A stretch of 48,412 bases of DNA from JAKAXG01 sp035702985 (GTDB lineage: Bacteria; Actinomycetota; Acidimicrobiia; Acidimicrobiales; Palsa-688). The stretch is from contig DASSZD010000020.1 of the NCBI GenBank assembly GCA_035702985.1, forward strand, positions 1-48,412, written 5' to 3'. The translations under genes were made by a program, and so were the position numbers. The notes under the pieces are model-generated. The model searched no databases and was not told the origin of the DNA. It worked only from the letters and a program-made list of their open reading frames with translations. The first letter of the stretch is position 1. The number at the start of each line of letters is the position of its first letter. Shown here piece after piece: positions 31,983-41,627 of the stretch.

Positions 31983-33973
31983 GACGCCGACCCCTCGGCT
32001 GCCTCCAGGACCACCAGCAGATCGCCCCCGCTGACCTGGTCGCCGGCCCCGGCCCGGATCTCCGCCACCCGCCCGTCGTAGGGAGCGGTGACCCGGTGCT
32101 CCATCTTCATGGCCTCGATCACCATCAGCAGCCGGCCGGTCTCCACCGCCTGCCCCGATTCCACGTCGACGGTCAGGACCCGGCCGGGCATCGGAGCCAC
32201 CAGGCCACCCTCGGGGACGGCCCCGGCCGGGGCCGGGAAGCGGGGCAGGACCTCGAAGGCCAGGTCGCCGGCCGGCCCCTGGGCGTACACCCGGGACCCG
32301 TGCACCACCACATCGAAGCGGTGCGCCTGCCCCTCCGCCTCGAAGAAGACGTCCAGGCGGTTCCCGTTCCCGGCGCCCGCCGCCCTGGTGGCGACCGCCG
32401 CCGCCCCGGTTACGACTGCGGACCAGTCCCCGATGGCGAACTCCACCTCGCCGTCCCGCCCGGAGCGGTACTCGACGACGAGATCGGATTCCCCCGACCG
32501 CAGCTCCACCCGCTCGGCGGGCATCACGCTGTTGCGCCACCCGGCCGGCAGGCTGCGCAGGACCGGGGTCGACAGGCGGGAGAGGTGGCGCAGGGCCAGG
32601 CAGGCGGCGGTAGCGGCCAGGCTGCGGTCGCCGGCGGACGGGCTGCGGTCCAGGGCCGGCCCGACCCGCCCGATGAAGTCGGTGGTGGTGTCGCCGGCCA
32701 GGAACTCCGGGCTGCGCAGCACGTTGACCAGGAAGTCCCGGTTGGTGCGGACACCCCGGATGCAGCTGCGTTCCAGGGCCAGGGCCAGGCGGCCCGCCGC
32801 CTCCGCCCGGGTAGGGGCGTGCGAGATCACCTTGGCCAGCATCGGGTCGAACTCCACGCCGACCTGGCTGCCCGTCTCCACCCCCGAGTCCCACCGGACG
32901 GCCGGCGCCGGGGCCGGGCGGAAGTCCACCAGCGTGCCGGTAGCCGGTAGGAACCCGTTGGCCGGGTCCTCGGCGTAGAGACGCACCTCGATGGCGTGGC
33001 CCACCATGGCGAGGTCCGGGGGCGACACCGATATGGGCTCGCCGTCGGCGATCCGCAGTTGCTCACGAACCAGGTCCAGTCCGGTGACGGCCTCCGTCAC
33101 CGGGTGTTCCACCTGCAGGCGGGTGTTCACCTCCAGGAACCAGAAATGGCCGTCGGGCTCCAGCACGAACTCCACCGTGCCGGCGCTGCGGTAGCCCACC
33201 GCCCGGGCGGCGGCGACGGCCGCCGACCCCATCCGCTCCCGCAGGTCCGGCGCCAGTGCCGGGGACGGGGCCTCCTCGATGATCTTCTGGTGGCGGCGCT
33301 GGATCGAGCACTCACGTTCGAAGCAGTGGATGGTGTGGCCGTGGTCGTCGGCCAGCACCTGTATCTCCACGTGACGGGCGGAGGTGACCAGGCGCTCCAG
33401 GAACACCCGGTCGTCGCCGAACGCGGCACGCGACTCGCGTCGGGCCGCCGCCACCGCCTCGGGCAGCTCGTCGCGGGCGGACACCACCCGCATCCCCTTG
33501 CCTCCACCGCCGGCGGTGGCCTTGACCAGCACCGGGAAGTCGATGGTGTCGCCGGCCGATCCGTCCGGGTCCCAGGTGGGGAGCACCGGGACGCCGGCCG
33601 CCTCCATCAGCCGCTTGGCCGCCAACTTGTCGCCCATGGCGTCGATGACCTCGGGCGGCGGGCCCACCCAGGTGAGCCCGGCGGCGATCACCGCCCGGGC
33701 GAAGCCGGCGTTCTCGGACAGGAACCCGTAGCCGGGGTGCACGGCGTCCACCCCCGACTCCACCGCCGCCGCCAGCAGGGCTTCGATGTCGAGATAGGTG
33801 GCCGCCGCGTCCCTGCCGGGCAGGGCCACCGCCCGGTCCGCCTCGGCCACGTGGGGCATGTGGCGGTCGCCTTCGGAGTACACGGCGACGGTGCGTATCC
33901 CCATCAGCGCGGCGGTGCGGAAGACCCGCCGGGCGATCTCCCCCCGGTTGGCCACCAGCAGGGTCCTGATCAC
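31979..33973 (-). CDS. Biotin-dependent acyl-CoA carboxylase, biotin carboxylase/BCCP subunit
   Basis: This 664-residue alpha subunit has a biotin carboxylase domain (about 1-445) with ATP-grasp loop KATAGGGGKGMRVV and catalytic NTRLQVEHPVTE, a linker (about 450-585), and a biotinyl domain with VIEAMKMEHRV, the biotinylated Lys near residue 623. It carboxylates biotin with ATP and bicarbonate and serves the carboxyltransferase encoded 49 bp upstream. Length and layout match AtuF, LiuD and AccA-type subunits. With the AtuA and AtuD-like neighbours, geranyl-CoA or methylcrotonyl-CoA is the likeliest substrate class. Confidence 0.93.
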   Translation of the reverse strand: MIRTLLVANRGEIARRVFRTAALMGIRTVAVYSEGDRHMPHVAEADRAVALPGRDAAATYLDIEALLAAAVESGVDAVHPGYGFLSENAGFARAVIAAGLTWVGPPPEVIDAMGDKLAAKRLMEAAGVPVLPTWDPDGSAGDTIDFPVLVKATAGGGGKGMRVVSARDELPEAVAAARRESRAAFGDDRVFLERLVTSARHVEIQVLADDHGHTIHCFERECSIQRRHQKIIEEAPSPALAPDLRERMGSAAVAAARAVGYRSAGTVEFVLEPDGHFWFLEVNTRLQVEHPVTEAVTGLDLVREQLRIADGEPISVSPPDLAMVGHAIEVRLYAEDPANGFLPATGTLVDFRPAPAPAVRWDSGVETGSQVGVEFDPMLAKVISHAPTRAEAAGRLALALERSCIRGVRTNRDFLVNVLRSPEFLAGDTTTDFIGRVGPALDRSPSAGDRSLAATAACLALRHLSRLSTPVLRSLPAGWRNSVMPAERVELRSGESDLVVEYRSGRDGEVEFAIGDWSAVVTGAAAVATRAAGAGNGNRLDVFFEAEGQAHRFDVVVHGSRVYAQGPAGDLAFEVLPRFPAPAGAVPEGGLVAPMPGRVLTVDVESGQAVETGRLLMVIEAMKMEHRVTAPYDGRVAEIRAGAGDQVSGGDLLVVLEAAEGSAS

Positions 33974-34022
33974 CGTGCCTCCCCCCGGACCCCGCCGCCG
34001 ACCGGGGCCCGGTCCGGTCGGT

Positions 34023-35666
34023 TCACAGCCGGAACACCCCGAAGCCGGCGGCGCCCTGCACCGGGGCGGAATGGCAGGCCGACAGGGCCATGGCCAGCAC
34101 CGTCCTGGTGTCCCTGGGGTCGATCATCCCGTCGTCGACCACCCGGCCGGTGGCGTACAGGCCGAGGGACTGGGCCTCGGCGAACTCCTCCACGGCCGCC
34201 GTCAGGGCCGCCTCGGTGTCCTCGTCGACCGGCCGCCCCCGGCGGGCCGCCTGCTCCCGGCGGACGATGGACATCACCCCGGCCATCTGCTTGGGGCCCA
34301 TGATGGCGATCTTGGCGGTGGGCCACAGGAACACGAACCGGGTGTCGAACGCCCGGCCCCCCATTCCGTAGTTGCCGGCCCCGTAACTGGCACCGAGGAT
34401 GACGGTTATGTGGGGCACCGTGGAGTTGGACAGGGCGTTGATCATCTGGCTGCCGTGTTTGACTATCCCGCCCCGCTCGTAGTCCCGGCCGACCATGTAG
34501 CCGGTTATGTGCTGCAGGAACACCAGCGGGGTGGACGTCTGGTTGCACAGCTGGATGAACTGGGCGGCCTTCTGGGCCGAGTCGGAGAACAGCACCCCGT
34601 TGTTGGCCAGCACGCCCACCTGGAAGCCGTGGACCCGGGCCCAGCCGGTCACGAGCGTGGACCCGTAGCGGGGCTTGAACTCCTCGAACCGGCTGCCGTC
34701 CACCACCCGGGCTATGACCTCCCGGGCGTCCACCGGGCTGCGCAGATCGGCCGGCATGATGCCGAGCAGCTCCTCGGGGTCCCAGCGGGGCGGGTCGGGG
34801 TCGGCGTCCGACGGGCCCGGGCCCGCCTTGCGCCAGCCCAGGTGGCCGATCACATCACGGGCCATCCGGATGGCGTGGCGCTCGTCCTCGGCCAGGTAGT
34901 CGGCCAGGCCGCTCACCGAGGCGTGCATCTCGGCCCCGCCCAGCTCCTCGTCGCCGGCGTCCTCGCCGGTAGCCACCTTGACCAGCGGCGGCCCCCCCAG
35001 GAACACCTTGGCCCCGCCCTTGACGAAGATGTTGTAGTCCGACAGGCCGGGCTGGTAGGCCCCGCCGGCGGTGGAACTGCCGAACACGACCGACACCGTC
35101 GGTATCCCCAGGGCGGACAGCTCGGTGATGTCATGGAACATGCGGCCGCTCTCGGCGAAATGGGTGAGGTTGCGGCGCATGACCGCCTCGGGGTCGTCGC
35201 CGGCGCCGATGCCCCGCAGGTCGCCACCGGCCGATTCGACGAACTGTACGTACGGCAGCCGGTTCTGGCGGGCCAGCTCCAGGGCCCGCATCAGCTTGCG
35301 GATGGACACGCCGGTCATGGCCCCACCGAGGTCGGTGGGATCGTTGCCCAGGATCACGCACTCGGTGCCCTCGACCACCCCGATACCGCACACCATGCCC
35401 CCGCCCACCGCGTAGTCGGTGTAGTAGCCGGCCAGCGGGCTGATCTCGAGGAACGGCGAGTCCGGGTCGAGCAGCAGGCTGATGCGCTCCCGGACCGGCA
35501 GCTTGCCCCGGGACCGGTGGCGCTCCTGGGCCGCCGGGCCGCCGCCCAGGGCGGCCTGGCGCATCAGGGCGTCCATCTGCTCCAGCAGGCCCTGCATGGC
35601 GTCCCGCCGGGCCAGGAAGTCCGGGGACCGGGTGTCGATCGAGGTGGGCAGGACGGGTGCGGGCAT
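34023..35666 (-). CDS. Acyl-CoA carboxylase carboxyltransferase subunit
   Basis: The 547-residue beta subunit starts at ATG 35666 (MPAPVLPTSIDTRSPDF). Two crotonase-like halves are present: acyl-CoA site (about 110-200; GTECVILGNDPTDLGGAMTG, VESAGGDL) and biotin site (about 340-500; VGVLANNGVLFSDSAQKAAQFIQLC, GASYGAGNYGMGGRAFDTRF). It resembles the methylcrotonyl/geranyl-CoA carboxylase beta group (LiuB, AtuC) more than propionyl-CoA types. It transfers CO2 from biotin to the gamma carbon of a branched enoyl-CoA. It pairs with the alpha subunit encoded downstream. Confidence 0.93.
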   Translation of the reverse strand: MPAPVLPTSIDTRSPDFLARRDAMQGLLEQMDALMRQAALGGGPAAQERHRSRGKLPVRERISLLLDPDSPFLEISPLAGYYTDYAVGGGMVCGIGVVEGTECVILGNDPTDLGGAMTGVSIRKLMRALELARQNRLPYVQFVESAGGDLRGIGAGDDPEAVMRRNLTHFAESGRMFHDITELSALGIPTVSVVFGSSTAGGAYQPGLSDYNIFVKGGAKVFLGGPPLVKVATGEDAGDEELGGAEMHASVSGLADYLAEDERHAIRMARDVIGHLGWRKAGPGPSDADPDPPRWDPEELLGIMPADLRSPVDAREVIARVVDGSRFEEFKPRYGSTLVTGWARVHGFQVGVLANNGVLFSDSAQKAAQFIQLCNQTSTPLVFLQHITGYMVGRDYERGGIVKHGSQMINALSNSTVPHITVILGASYGAGNYGMGGRAFDTRFVFLWPTAKIAIMGPKQMAGVMSIVRREQAARRGRPVDEDTEAALTAAVEEFAEAQSLGLYATGRVVDDGMIDPRDTRTVLAMALSACHSAPVQGAAGFGVFRL

Positions 35667-35677
35667 GCGGGCTCCGG

Positions 35678-36499
35678 TCAGCGGTCGGCGGCGGTCACGG
35701 TGGGCGGCCCGGCGAACGCCTGGGCGATGGCCATCCAGCGCTCGGCCACCGGCCCGGTGACCTCGACTGCGGTGCGGCTGCGGTGCCGGCGCTGGGCGAA
35801 CACCAGCGCCACGTCGAGGGCCGGCCCGCTGATCCGGTCGACGGCGTCCTCGGGACCCCACGCCCAGGTCTCGCCACCGGGTCCGCGCACCTCCAGCCGG
35901 ACCGGGTCCCCCGGGTCCTGCTGGCCGTGGGCGGCGAAGGAGTACCCCCGGGCGCCGTAGCCGATGTGGCAGACGTGGCGCAGGCGGGAGGTGGCCTCGA
36001 GGGGCAGCCCCAGGGCGTCGAGGATGTCCACCCCGTGGGCCCACGTCTCCATGAGGCGGGCGGTGGTGAAGCTGGCAGGGCTCATGTCCGGGCCGTACCA
36101 GGCGATCCGCAGCTTCTGCCCCGACTCCCGGGCCTGCCGGTCCGCCCCGGTCACGGCCTGCCGGTAGTCCGCCCCGGCCTGCCGCCAGCGCCCGAGCAGG
36201 TCGGCCGGGTCGCCGATCTGGCGGCCCAGGGCCACGTCGGGGGTGTCGCGCCCGGCGCTGGCCGCCGCCGCCATGCCGTCCAGCAGCCGGCGCCGGTGCT
36301 CCTCGAAGGCGGCCGGATGGCGCACCGACAGGGCGGCCGCCTCCTCGAAGAAGCAGAGGTGGCTGAGGCTGTCGCGGACGTCCCACCCGGCGGCCGGCGT
36401 GGGCCGGGACCAGTCGGCCGCCGGCAGGGGGGTGAGGACCCGGTCCAGGGAGCGCTGCTCGTCGGCCAGGTCGCGGCACAGATCTTCGATGGTGGGCAC
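35678..36499 (-). CDS. TIGR03084-family protein
   Basis: The protein has 273 residues from GTG 36499, with AGGAG nine bases upstream. The N-terminal helical bundle resembles the DinB/maleylpyruvate-isomerase fold (LCRDLADEQRSLDRVL, WDVRDSLSHLCFFEEAA, and METWAHGVDILDALG with a His expected to bind metal). The C-terminal domain (about 185-270) is beta-rich. The family is confined mainly to actinomycetes and has no known reaction. It sits inside the carboxylase/dehydrogenase operon (11 bp from the carboxyltransferase, 13 bp from the dehydrogenase), so a role with that pathway is likely. Confidence 0.85.
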   Translation of the reverse strand: MPTIEDLCRDLADEQRSLDRVLTPLPAADWSRPTPAAGWDVRDSLSHLCFFEEAAALSVRHPAAFEEHRRRLLDGMAAAASAGRDTPDVALGRQIGDPADLLGRWRQAGADYRQAVTGADRQARESGQKLRIAWYGPDMSPASFTTARLMETWAHGVDILDALGLPLEATSRLRHVCHIGYGARGYSFAAHGQQDPGDPVRLEVRGPGGETWAWGPEDAVDRISGPALDVALVFAQRRHRSRTAVEVTGPVAERWMAIAQAFAGPPTVTAADR

Positions 36500-36512
36500 G
36501 CTCGTCGGCTCC

Positions 36513-37658
36513 TCAGGCGGTGAAACCGTCGAGCCGGGCCAGGACCTGGAGCATGACCTCGTCGGCGCCGCCCCCGATGGACAGGAGCCGGCTGTCGCGG
36601 AAGTACCGCGACACCCAGGTCTCGTCCATGTAGCCGACACCCCCGTGGAACTGCAGGCAGGTGTCCGCCAGCTCCCGCTGCAACCGGCCGGCCTTGAGCT
36701 TGGCGATGGTGGCGAAGCGGGTGGTGTCCCGGCCGGCCATGTAGGCCTCGGCGCAGGCGTAGTTGTACTGGCGGAGCAGGTCCACCTCGGCGGCCAGCTC
36801 GGCCAGCTTGAACTGGATGTACTGGTTGGCGAGCAGCGGCGCCCCGAACGCCCGCCTGTCGCGCAGGTAGCCGGCGGTCCGCTCCAGGGCGGCCTGCATG
36901 CTGCCGACGGAGGTGTAGGCGGCGATCATCCGCTCGTTCTGGAACTGGGCCATCTGCTGCTGGAAGCCCCGGCCCACCTGGCCGATGGTGTTGGCGACCG
37001 GCACCCGGGCGTCCACGAACGACAGCTCGGCGGTGTCGGAGCAGCGGTTCCCCAGCTTGTTGAGCTTGCGGCTCACCGAGAACCCCGGGGTGGCGGTGGG
37101 GAACACGATCTGGGACATGCCCCGGTAGCCGCCCTCGTCGGAGGTGCGGGCCAGCAGGCACAGCCAGTCGGCCTGGGTGCCGTTGGTGATGTACAGCTTG
37201 GCCCCGTTGATGACCCACTCGTCGCCGTCGCGCACCGCCCGGGTGCGGATGGCGGCCACGTCGGAGCCGGCGTCGGGTTCGGTCACGGCGATGGAGGCCA
37301 CCGACTCGCCCCTCAGGGCCGGGGCCAGGAACCTCTGTTTGAGCTCGTCGGTGCCGAAGCGGTGCAACGACGGGGTGGCCATGTCGGTCTGGACCGATAC
37401 GGCCATGGCCACGCCGGCACAGCCCATACGCCCCATCTCCTCGCCCAGGATCACGGTGTAGGAGTGATCGGCGCCCTGACCGCCGTAGGCCGGGTCGTAC
37501 TCCAGGCCCAGCAGCCCGGCCGAGCCCAGGGCCTTGAACACGGTGTGGGCCGGGAAGGAACCGGCTTCCTCCCACTCGTCGGCGTGGGGGGTGACCTCCC
37601 GCTCCAGCACCCCCCGGACGGACTGGCGGAAGGCCGCATGATCGTCGCTGAACAGCAT
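36513..37658 (-). CDS. Acyl-CoA dehydrogenase, AtuD/citronellyl-CoA dehydrogenase-like
   Basis: The 381-residue FAD enzyme has the substrate strand AVTEPDAGSDVAAIRTRAV, the flavin region VINGAKLYITNG, the C-terminal helix QFHGGVGYMDETWVSRYFRD and SIGGGADEVMLQVLARL. The DTAELSF segment and overall pattern resemble AtuD and long/branched-chain dehydrogenases. It would make the 2,3-double bond before carboxylation by the downstream carboxylase. It is first gene of the five-gene reverse operon and divergent from a second acyl-CoA dehydrogenase across 123 bp that holds an inverted repeat. Confidence 0.9.
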   Translation of the reverse strand: MLFSDDHAAFRQSVRGVLEREVTPHADEWEEAGSFPAHTVFKALGSAGLLGLEYDPAYGGQGADHSYTVILGEEMGRMGCAGVAMAVSVQTDMATPSLHRFGTDELKQRFLAPALRGESVASIAVTEPDAGSDVAAIRTRAVRDGDEWVINGAKLYITNGTQADWLCLLARTSDEGGYRGMSQIVFPTATPGFSVSRKLNKLGNRCSDTAELSFVDARVPVANTIGQVGRGFQQQMAQFQNERMIAAYTSVGSMQAALERTAGYLRDRRAFGAPLLANQYIQFKLAELAAEVDLLRQYNYACAEAYMAGRDTTRFATIAKLKAGRLQRELADTCLQFHGGVGYMDETWVSRYFRDSRLLSIGGGADEVMLQVLARLDGFTA

Positions 37659-37684
37659 CTCTCCCCCTGAGGCGATCCGTCCCG

Positions 37685-37729
37685 GAACCCGAGCCCGAAC
37701 TTGACGTCGGGTTCAGATAGGCGCAACAT
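37685..37729 (+). promoter_or_regulatory. Promoter with inverted-repeat operator between divergent acyl-CoA dehydrogenases
   Basis: Perfect 8-bp arms GAACCCGA (37685-37692) and TCGGGTTC (37707-37714), centre 37699/37700. A -35-like TTGACG (37701-37706), 17 bp, and CAACAT (37724-37729) would drive the right-hand gene. The repeat covers the -35, as expected for repression by the TetR protein encoded at 38963. Confidence 0.5.
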
Positions 37730-37781
37730 AACCCGGGCGCCGCCCGGTTGCAAGCGCCGACCCGAGGGGAGGGCTGTACGG

Positions 37782-38966
37782 ATGGACTTCGATATCGCCG
37801 CCGAGGACGACCCCAGGCGCCTGGCCGTGCGGTCCTGGCTGGCCGACCACCCCGAGCCCAGCGGGCGGGACCTGGCCCGGGCCGGGTGGGTGGTTCCCCA
37901 CTGGCCGGCTCCCTACGGTCTCGACGCCGACCCGGTGCACCAGCTCATCATCGACGAGGAGTTCGCCCGGGCCGGGGTGTCCCGACCGGCCAACCCCATC
38001 GGCATCGGCTGGGCTGCGCCCACCATCCTCATGGCCGGCACCGACGCCCAGAAGGAGCGCTACCTGATGCCGGCCCTTTCCGGGGAGGAGTTCTGGTGCC
38101 AGCTGTTCAGCGAGCCCGACGCCGGGTCGGACCTGGCGTCGCTCACCACCCGGGCGGTGCGCGACGGGGACGAGTGGGTGGTCAACGGCTCCAAGATCTG
38201 GACCAGCGGCGGTCACCTGGCCCGGTTCGGCATCCTCCTGGCCCGCACCAACCCGGACGCCCCGAAACGCAAGGGGATCTCCTACTTCATCTGCCCCATG
38301 GACACGCCCGGCATCTCCATGACGCCGATCGTGGACATGACCGGGGCCCACTCGTTCAACCAGGTGTTCTTCGAGGACGCCCGGCTGCCGGCCGACTGCC
38401 TGGTCGGGGAGGTCGATGACGGCTGGCGCCTGGCCAAGGCCACGCTGGCCAACGAGAGGGTCTCGCTCTCCAGCGGCGGGGCCCTGTGGGGGAGCGGACC
38501 GTCGGCCGCCGACCTGATCGGCCTGGCCCGCCGGTCGGGTGGGGTGGGCGACCCGCTGCTGCGCCAGCAGCTGGCCCGCACCTGGATCGAGGGTGAGGTG
38601 CTCCGGTTGATCAGGCTGCGGAGCCTCACGGCCCGCCTGTCGGGGCGCACCCCCGGCCCTGAGGCCTCGGTGCAGAAGCTCATGGCCGACGAGCACGGCC
38701 AGCACGTCATGGAGGCGGCCAAGGCGCTGGCCGGGACGGCCGGCCTCCTGGCCGGCTCCGGGCCGGTGGGGGAGCTGCCGGCCCGCAGCCGGGGCGGGGC
38801 CACCGAGATCCGCTTCGCCGAGGGCCTGTGCCCGGGGGTGGAGCGGGTCTGGCACTACGGGTGGCTGTTCTCCCCGGCGCTGACCATCGGGGGCGGCACC
38901 TGGGCGGTGCAGCGCAACATCGTGGCGGAATGGGTGCTGGGCCTGCCCCGGGATCCGGGGGCGTGA
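37782..38966 (+). CDS. Acyl-CoA dehydrogenase family protein
   Basis: The protein has 394 residues from ATG 37782 with GAGGGGAGG upstream. The FAD/substrate blocks are present (LFSEPDAGSDLASLTTRAV, VVNGSKIWTSGGH, and C-terminal IGGGTWAVQRNIVAEWVLGLPRD). This FadE subgroup, common in actinomycetes, acts on diverse, often cyclic or branched acyl-CoAs, sometimes as heteromers. It is coupled to the TetR gene by a GTGA overlap, so the pair is likely autoregulated through the inverted repeat upstream. Confidence 0.9.
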   Translation: MDFDIAAEDDPRRLAVRSWLADHPEPSGRDLARAGWVVPHWPAPYGLDADPVHQLIIDEEFARAGVSRPANPIGIGWAAPTILMAGTDAQKERYLMPALSGEEFWCQLFSEPDAGSDLASLTTRAVRDGDEWVVNGSKIWTSGGHLARFGILLARTNPDAPKRKGISYFICPMDTPGISMTPIVDMTGAHSFNQVFFEDARLPADCLVGEVDDGWRLAKATLANERVSLSSGGALWGSGPSAADLIGLARRSGGVGDPLLRQQLARTWIEGEVLRLIRLRSLTARLSGRTPGPEASVQKLMADEHGQHVMEAAKALAGTAGLLAGSGPVGELPARSRGGATEIRFAEGLCPGVERVWHYGWLFSPALTIGGGTWAVQRNIVAEWVLGLPRDPGA

Positions 38967-39607
38967 CCGTAGCGGCCGAGCCCGGGCTGACCCCCCGCGG
39001 CCGGCGCACCCGGGCCGCGCTGGTCAGGGCGGCGGCCGGGATCTTCGAGCGGGACGGCTTCGTCGACGCCCGCATCGCCGACATCGCGGCCCGGGCCGAG
39101 GTGGCCATCGGCACCTTCTACACCTATTTCGACTCCAAGGACGCCATCTTCCGGGAGGTGGCCGACGTTCTGATCGACGAGCTCTACCAGCAGTCCCACG
39201 TGGGCGACGTGGCCGGATCCGATCCCCGGGCCCGCATCGAGGCCGCCAACCGGCTCTACGTGCAGGCCCTGGCCCGCCACGCCGGGCTCTACTCGGTGGT
39301 CATCCAGGTCGCCTCCATCAGCCCGGAGTTCCGCAGCCGGCGCCAGGCGTCGCGCCGGGCGTTCGTGGAGCGGGCGGCGCGCGGCCTGCGCCAGCTGCAG
39401 GAGGCGGGGCGGGCCGACCCGGGTCTCGACGCCGGCCTGACGGCCGCCATGCTGTGCGGCATGGTCGAGAACTTCGCCGAGGTGCGCCACCTGCTGGGCG
39501 AGCCGTTCGAGGACGACCGGGCGGTGCAGACCATGACCGACATCTGGTGCCGGGCCATAGGCCTGGCCGGCAATCGACCCGGGGACCCGGCGCCGGCCGG
39601 CGGCTGA
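38963..39607 (+). CDS. TetR-family transcriptional regulator
   Basis: The protein has 214 residues from GTG 38963, overlapping the dehydrogenase stop by four bases. The N-terminal HTH (about residues 10-60) has the classic TetR pattern: RTRAALVRAAAGIFERDGF, IADIAARAEVAIGTFYTYFDSKDAIF. The helical ligand domain follows (about 75-205). It likely represses its own operon and the divergent five-gene operon by binding 37685-37714; the inducer is probably an acyl-CoA. The 3' end carries half of a short direct repeat (39565-39589). Confidence 0.92.
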   Translation: MTVAAEPGLTPRGRRTRAALVRAAAGIFERDGFVDARIADIAARAEVAIGTFYTYFDSKDAIFREVADVLIDELYQQSHVGDVAGSDPRARIEAANRLYVQALARHAGLYSVVIQVASISPEFRSRRQASRRAFVERAARGLRQLQEAGRADPGLDAGLTAAMLCGMVENFAEVRHLLGEPFEDDRAVQTMTDIWCRAIGLAGNRPGDPAPAGG

Positions 39608-39648
39608 GCCGGGCCCTGATGCCGGCCGGCAACCGACCCGGGGTCCCG
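39565..39648 (+). repeat. Short imperfect direct repeat at the TetR 3' end
   Basis: GGCCGGCAATCGACCCGGGG begins at 39565 and GGCCGGCAACCGACCCGGGG at 39624; over 25 bases they differ at two positions. The first copy encodes the end of the TetR protein; the second is in the 75-bp gap before DUF3097. Confidence 0.7.
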
Positions 39649-39682
39649 ATCCCCGGCCCCGGGGCGGGTAGCGTGGCCGGCC

Positions 39683-40510
39683 GTGGTTGAACGCATGGGA
39701 CCGGGCATCCTGTCGGGCCCGGTGGACGGGCCGTGGAGGTCGGGCCGGGCCTACCGGGAGGTGGAGGCCGTGACCGGCCTGCTCGTCACCCATCTGGGGA
39801 GCCGCTTCACCGGCAAGGTGGTGGGCTTCGAGCAGGGGGCCGTGATGCTCCGCTCGCCCAACACCGGGATGGAGAGGCTGTTCAGCCTGCACCGCGGGTC
39901 GTTCTCGCTCAAAGGCGAGACGGTGACGCTGGTCCGTCCCGCCCCCAGACCGGCCGCCTCCGGGCCGGCCCGCACGGCCTCCGGTTCGATCGCGGTCAGG
40001 GACACCCCGGCCCGGGTGGCCCGGGCCGGTCGCATCCTGGTGGAGGGGGTCCACGACGCCGAGCTGGTGGAGAAGGTGTGGGGCGACGACCTGCGGGTGG
40101 AGGGCGTGGTCGTGGAGCTCCTCGACGGCATCGACCACCTGGGAGCGGTCATCGATCGCTACCGGCCCGGCCCCGACGCCCGCCTCGGCGTGCTGGTAGA
40201 CCACCTGGTCCCCCGCAGCAAGGAGTCCCGCATCGCCGCCTCCCTCGAGGGGCCCGACGTCCTCATCAGGGGCACGCCGTTCGTGGACGTCTGGCAGGCG
40301 ATCCGGCCGGGCGTGATCGGCATCGCGGCGTGGCCGGTCATACCGCCCGGCCGCCCGTGGAAGAAGGGCATCTGCGCTGCCCTCGGAGAGCCGGTTCCCG
40401 GGCGCCTCTGGAAGCGGCTGCTGTCCCGGGTGGGTAGCTACGCCGACCTGGAACCGGCGCTGGTCGGTGCCGTCGAGTCCTTGATCGACTTCGTGACGTC
40501 AGGAGAGTGA
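39683..40510 (+). CDS. DUF3097 protein
   Basis: The 275-residue conserved actinobacterial protein has a beta-rich N-terminal region (VTHLGSRFTGKVVGFEQGAV; about 25-80) and a core RILVEGVHDAELVEKVWGDD (about 115-135) followed by LGVLVDHLVPRSKESRIA, reminiscent of a TOPRIM-like fold. The function is unknown. GTG 39683 is the chosen start; a later ATG (39695) is possible. The aldo/keto reductase gene follows four bases after its stop, so they are probably co-transcribed. Confidence 0.85.
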   Translation: MVERMGPGILSGPVDGPWRSGRAYREVEAVTGLLVTHLGSRFTGKVVGFEQGAVMLRSPNTGMERLFSLHRGSFSLKGETVTLVRPAPRPAASGPARTASGSIAVRDTPARVARAGRILVEGVHDAELVEKVWGDDLRVEGVVVELLDGIDHLGAVIDRYRPGPDARLGVLVDHLVPRSKESRIAASLEGPDVLIRGTPFVDVWQAIRPGVIGIAAWPVIPPGRPWKKGICAALGEPVPGRLWKRLLSRVGSYADLEPALVGAVESLIDFVTSGE

Positions 40511-40514
40511 GCAC

Positions 40515-41492
<978 letters not shown>

Positions 41493-41528
41493 CCGGCCGG
41501 CCGTACGCCGCGGGCACGCCCTGCACCA

Positions 41529-41554
41529 GCGCCGGTGGCGGCTCCGGCGCCACC
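41529..41554 (+). terminator. Possible hairpin after aldo/keto reductase
   Basis: Two alternative perfect 7-bp stems: GCGCCGG (41529-41535) with CCGGCGC (41544-41550), or GGTGGCG (41534-41540) with CGCCACC (41548-41554). No T-run. Confidence 0.3.
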
Positions 41555-41627
41555 TGAAGCCCAGCTGAAGAAAGCAGATCCTGCTGCCACTGTGAGCGTC
41601 GGGATGCTTAGGGTAGAAGCGGTTCGT

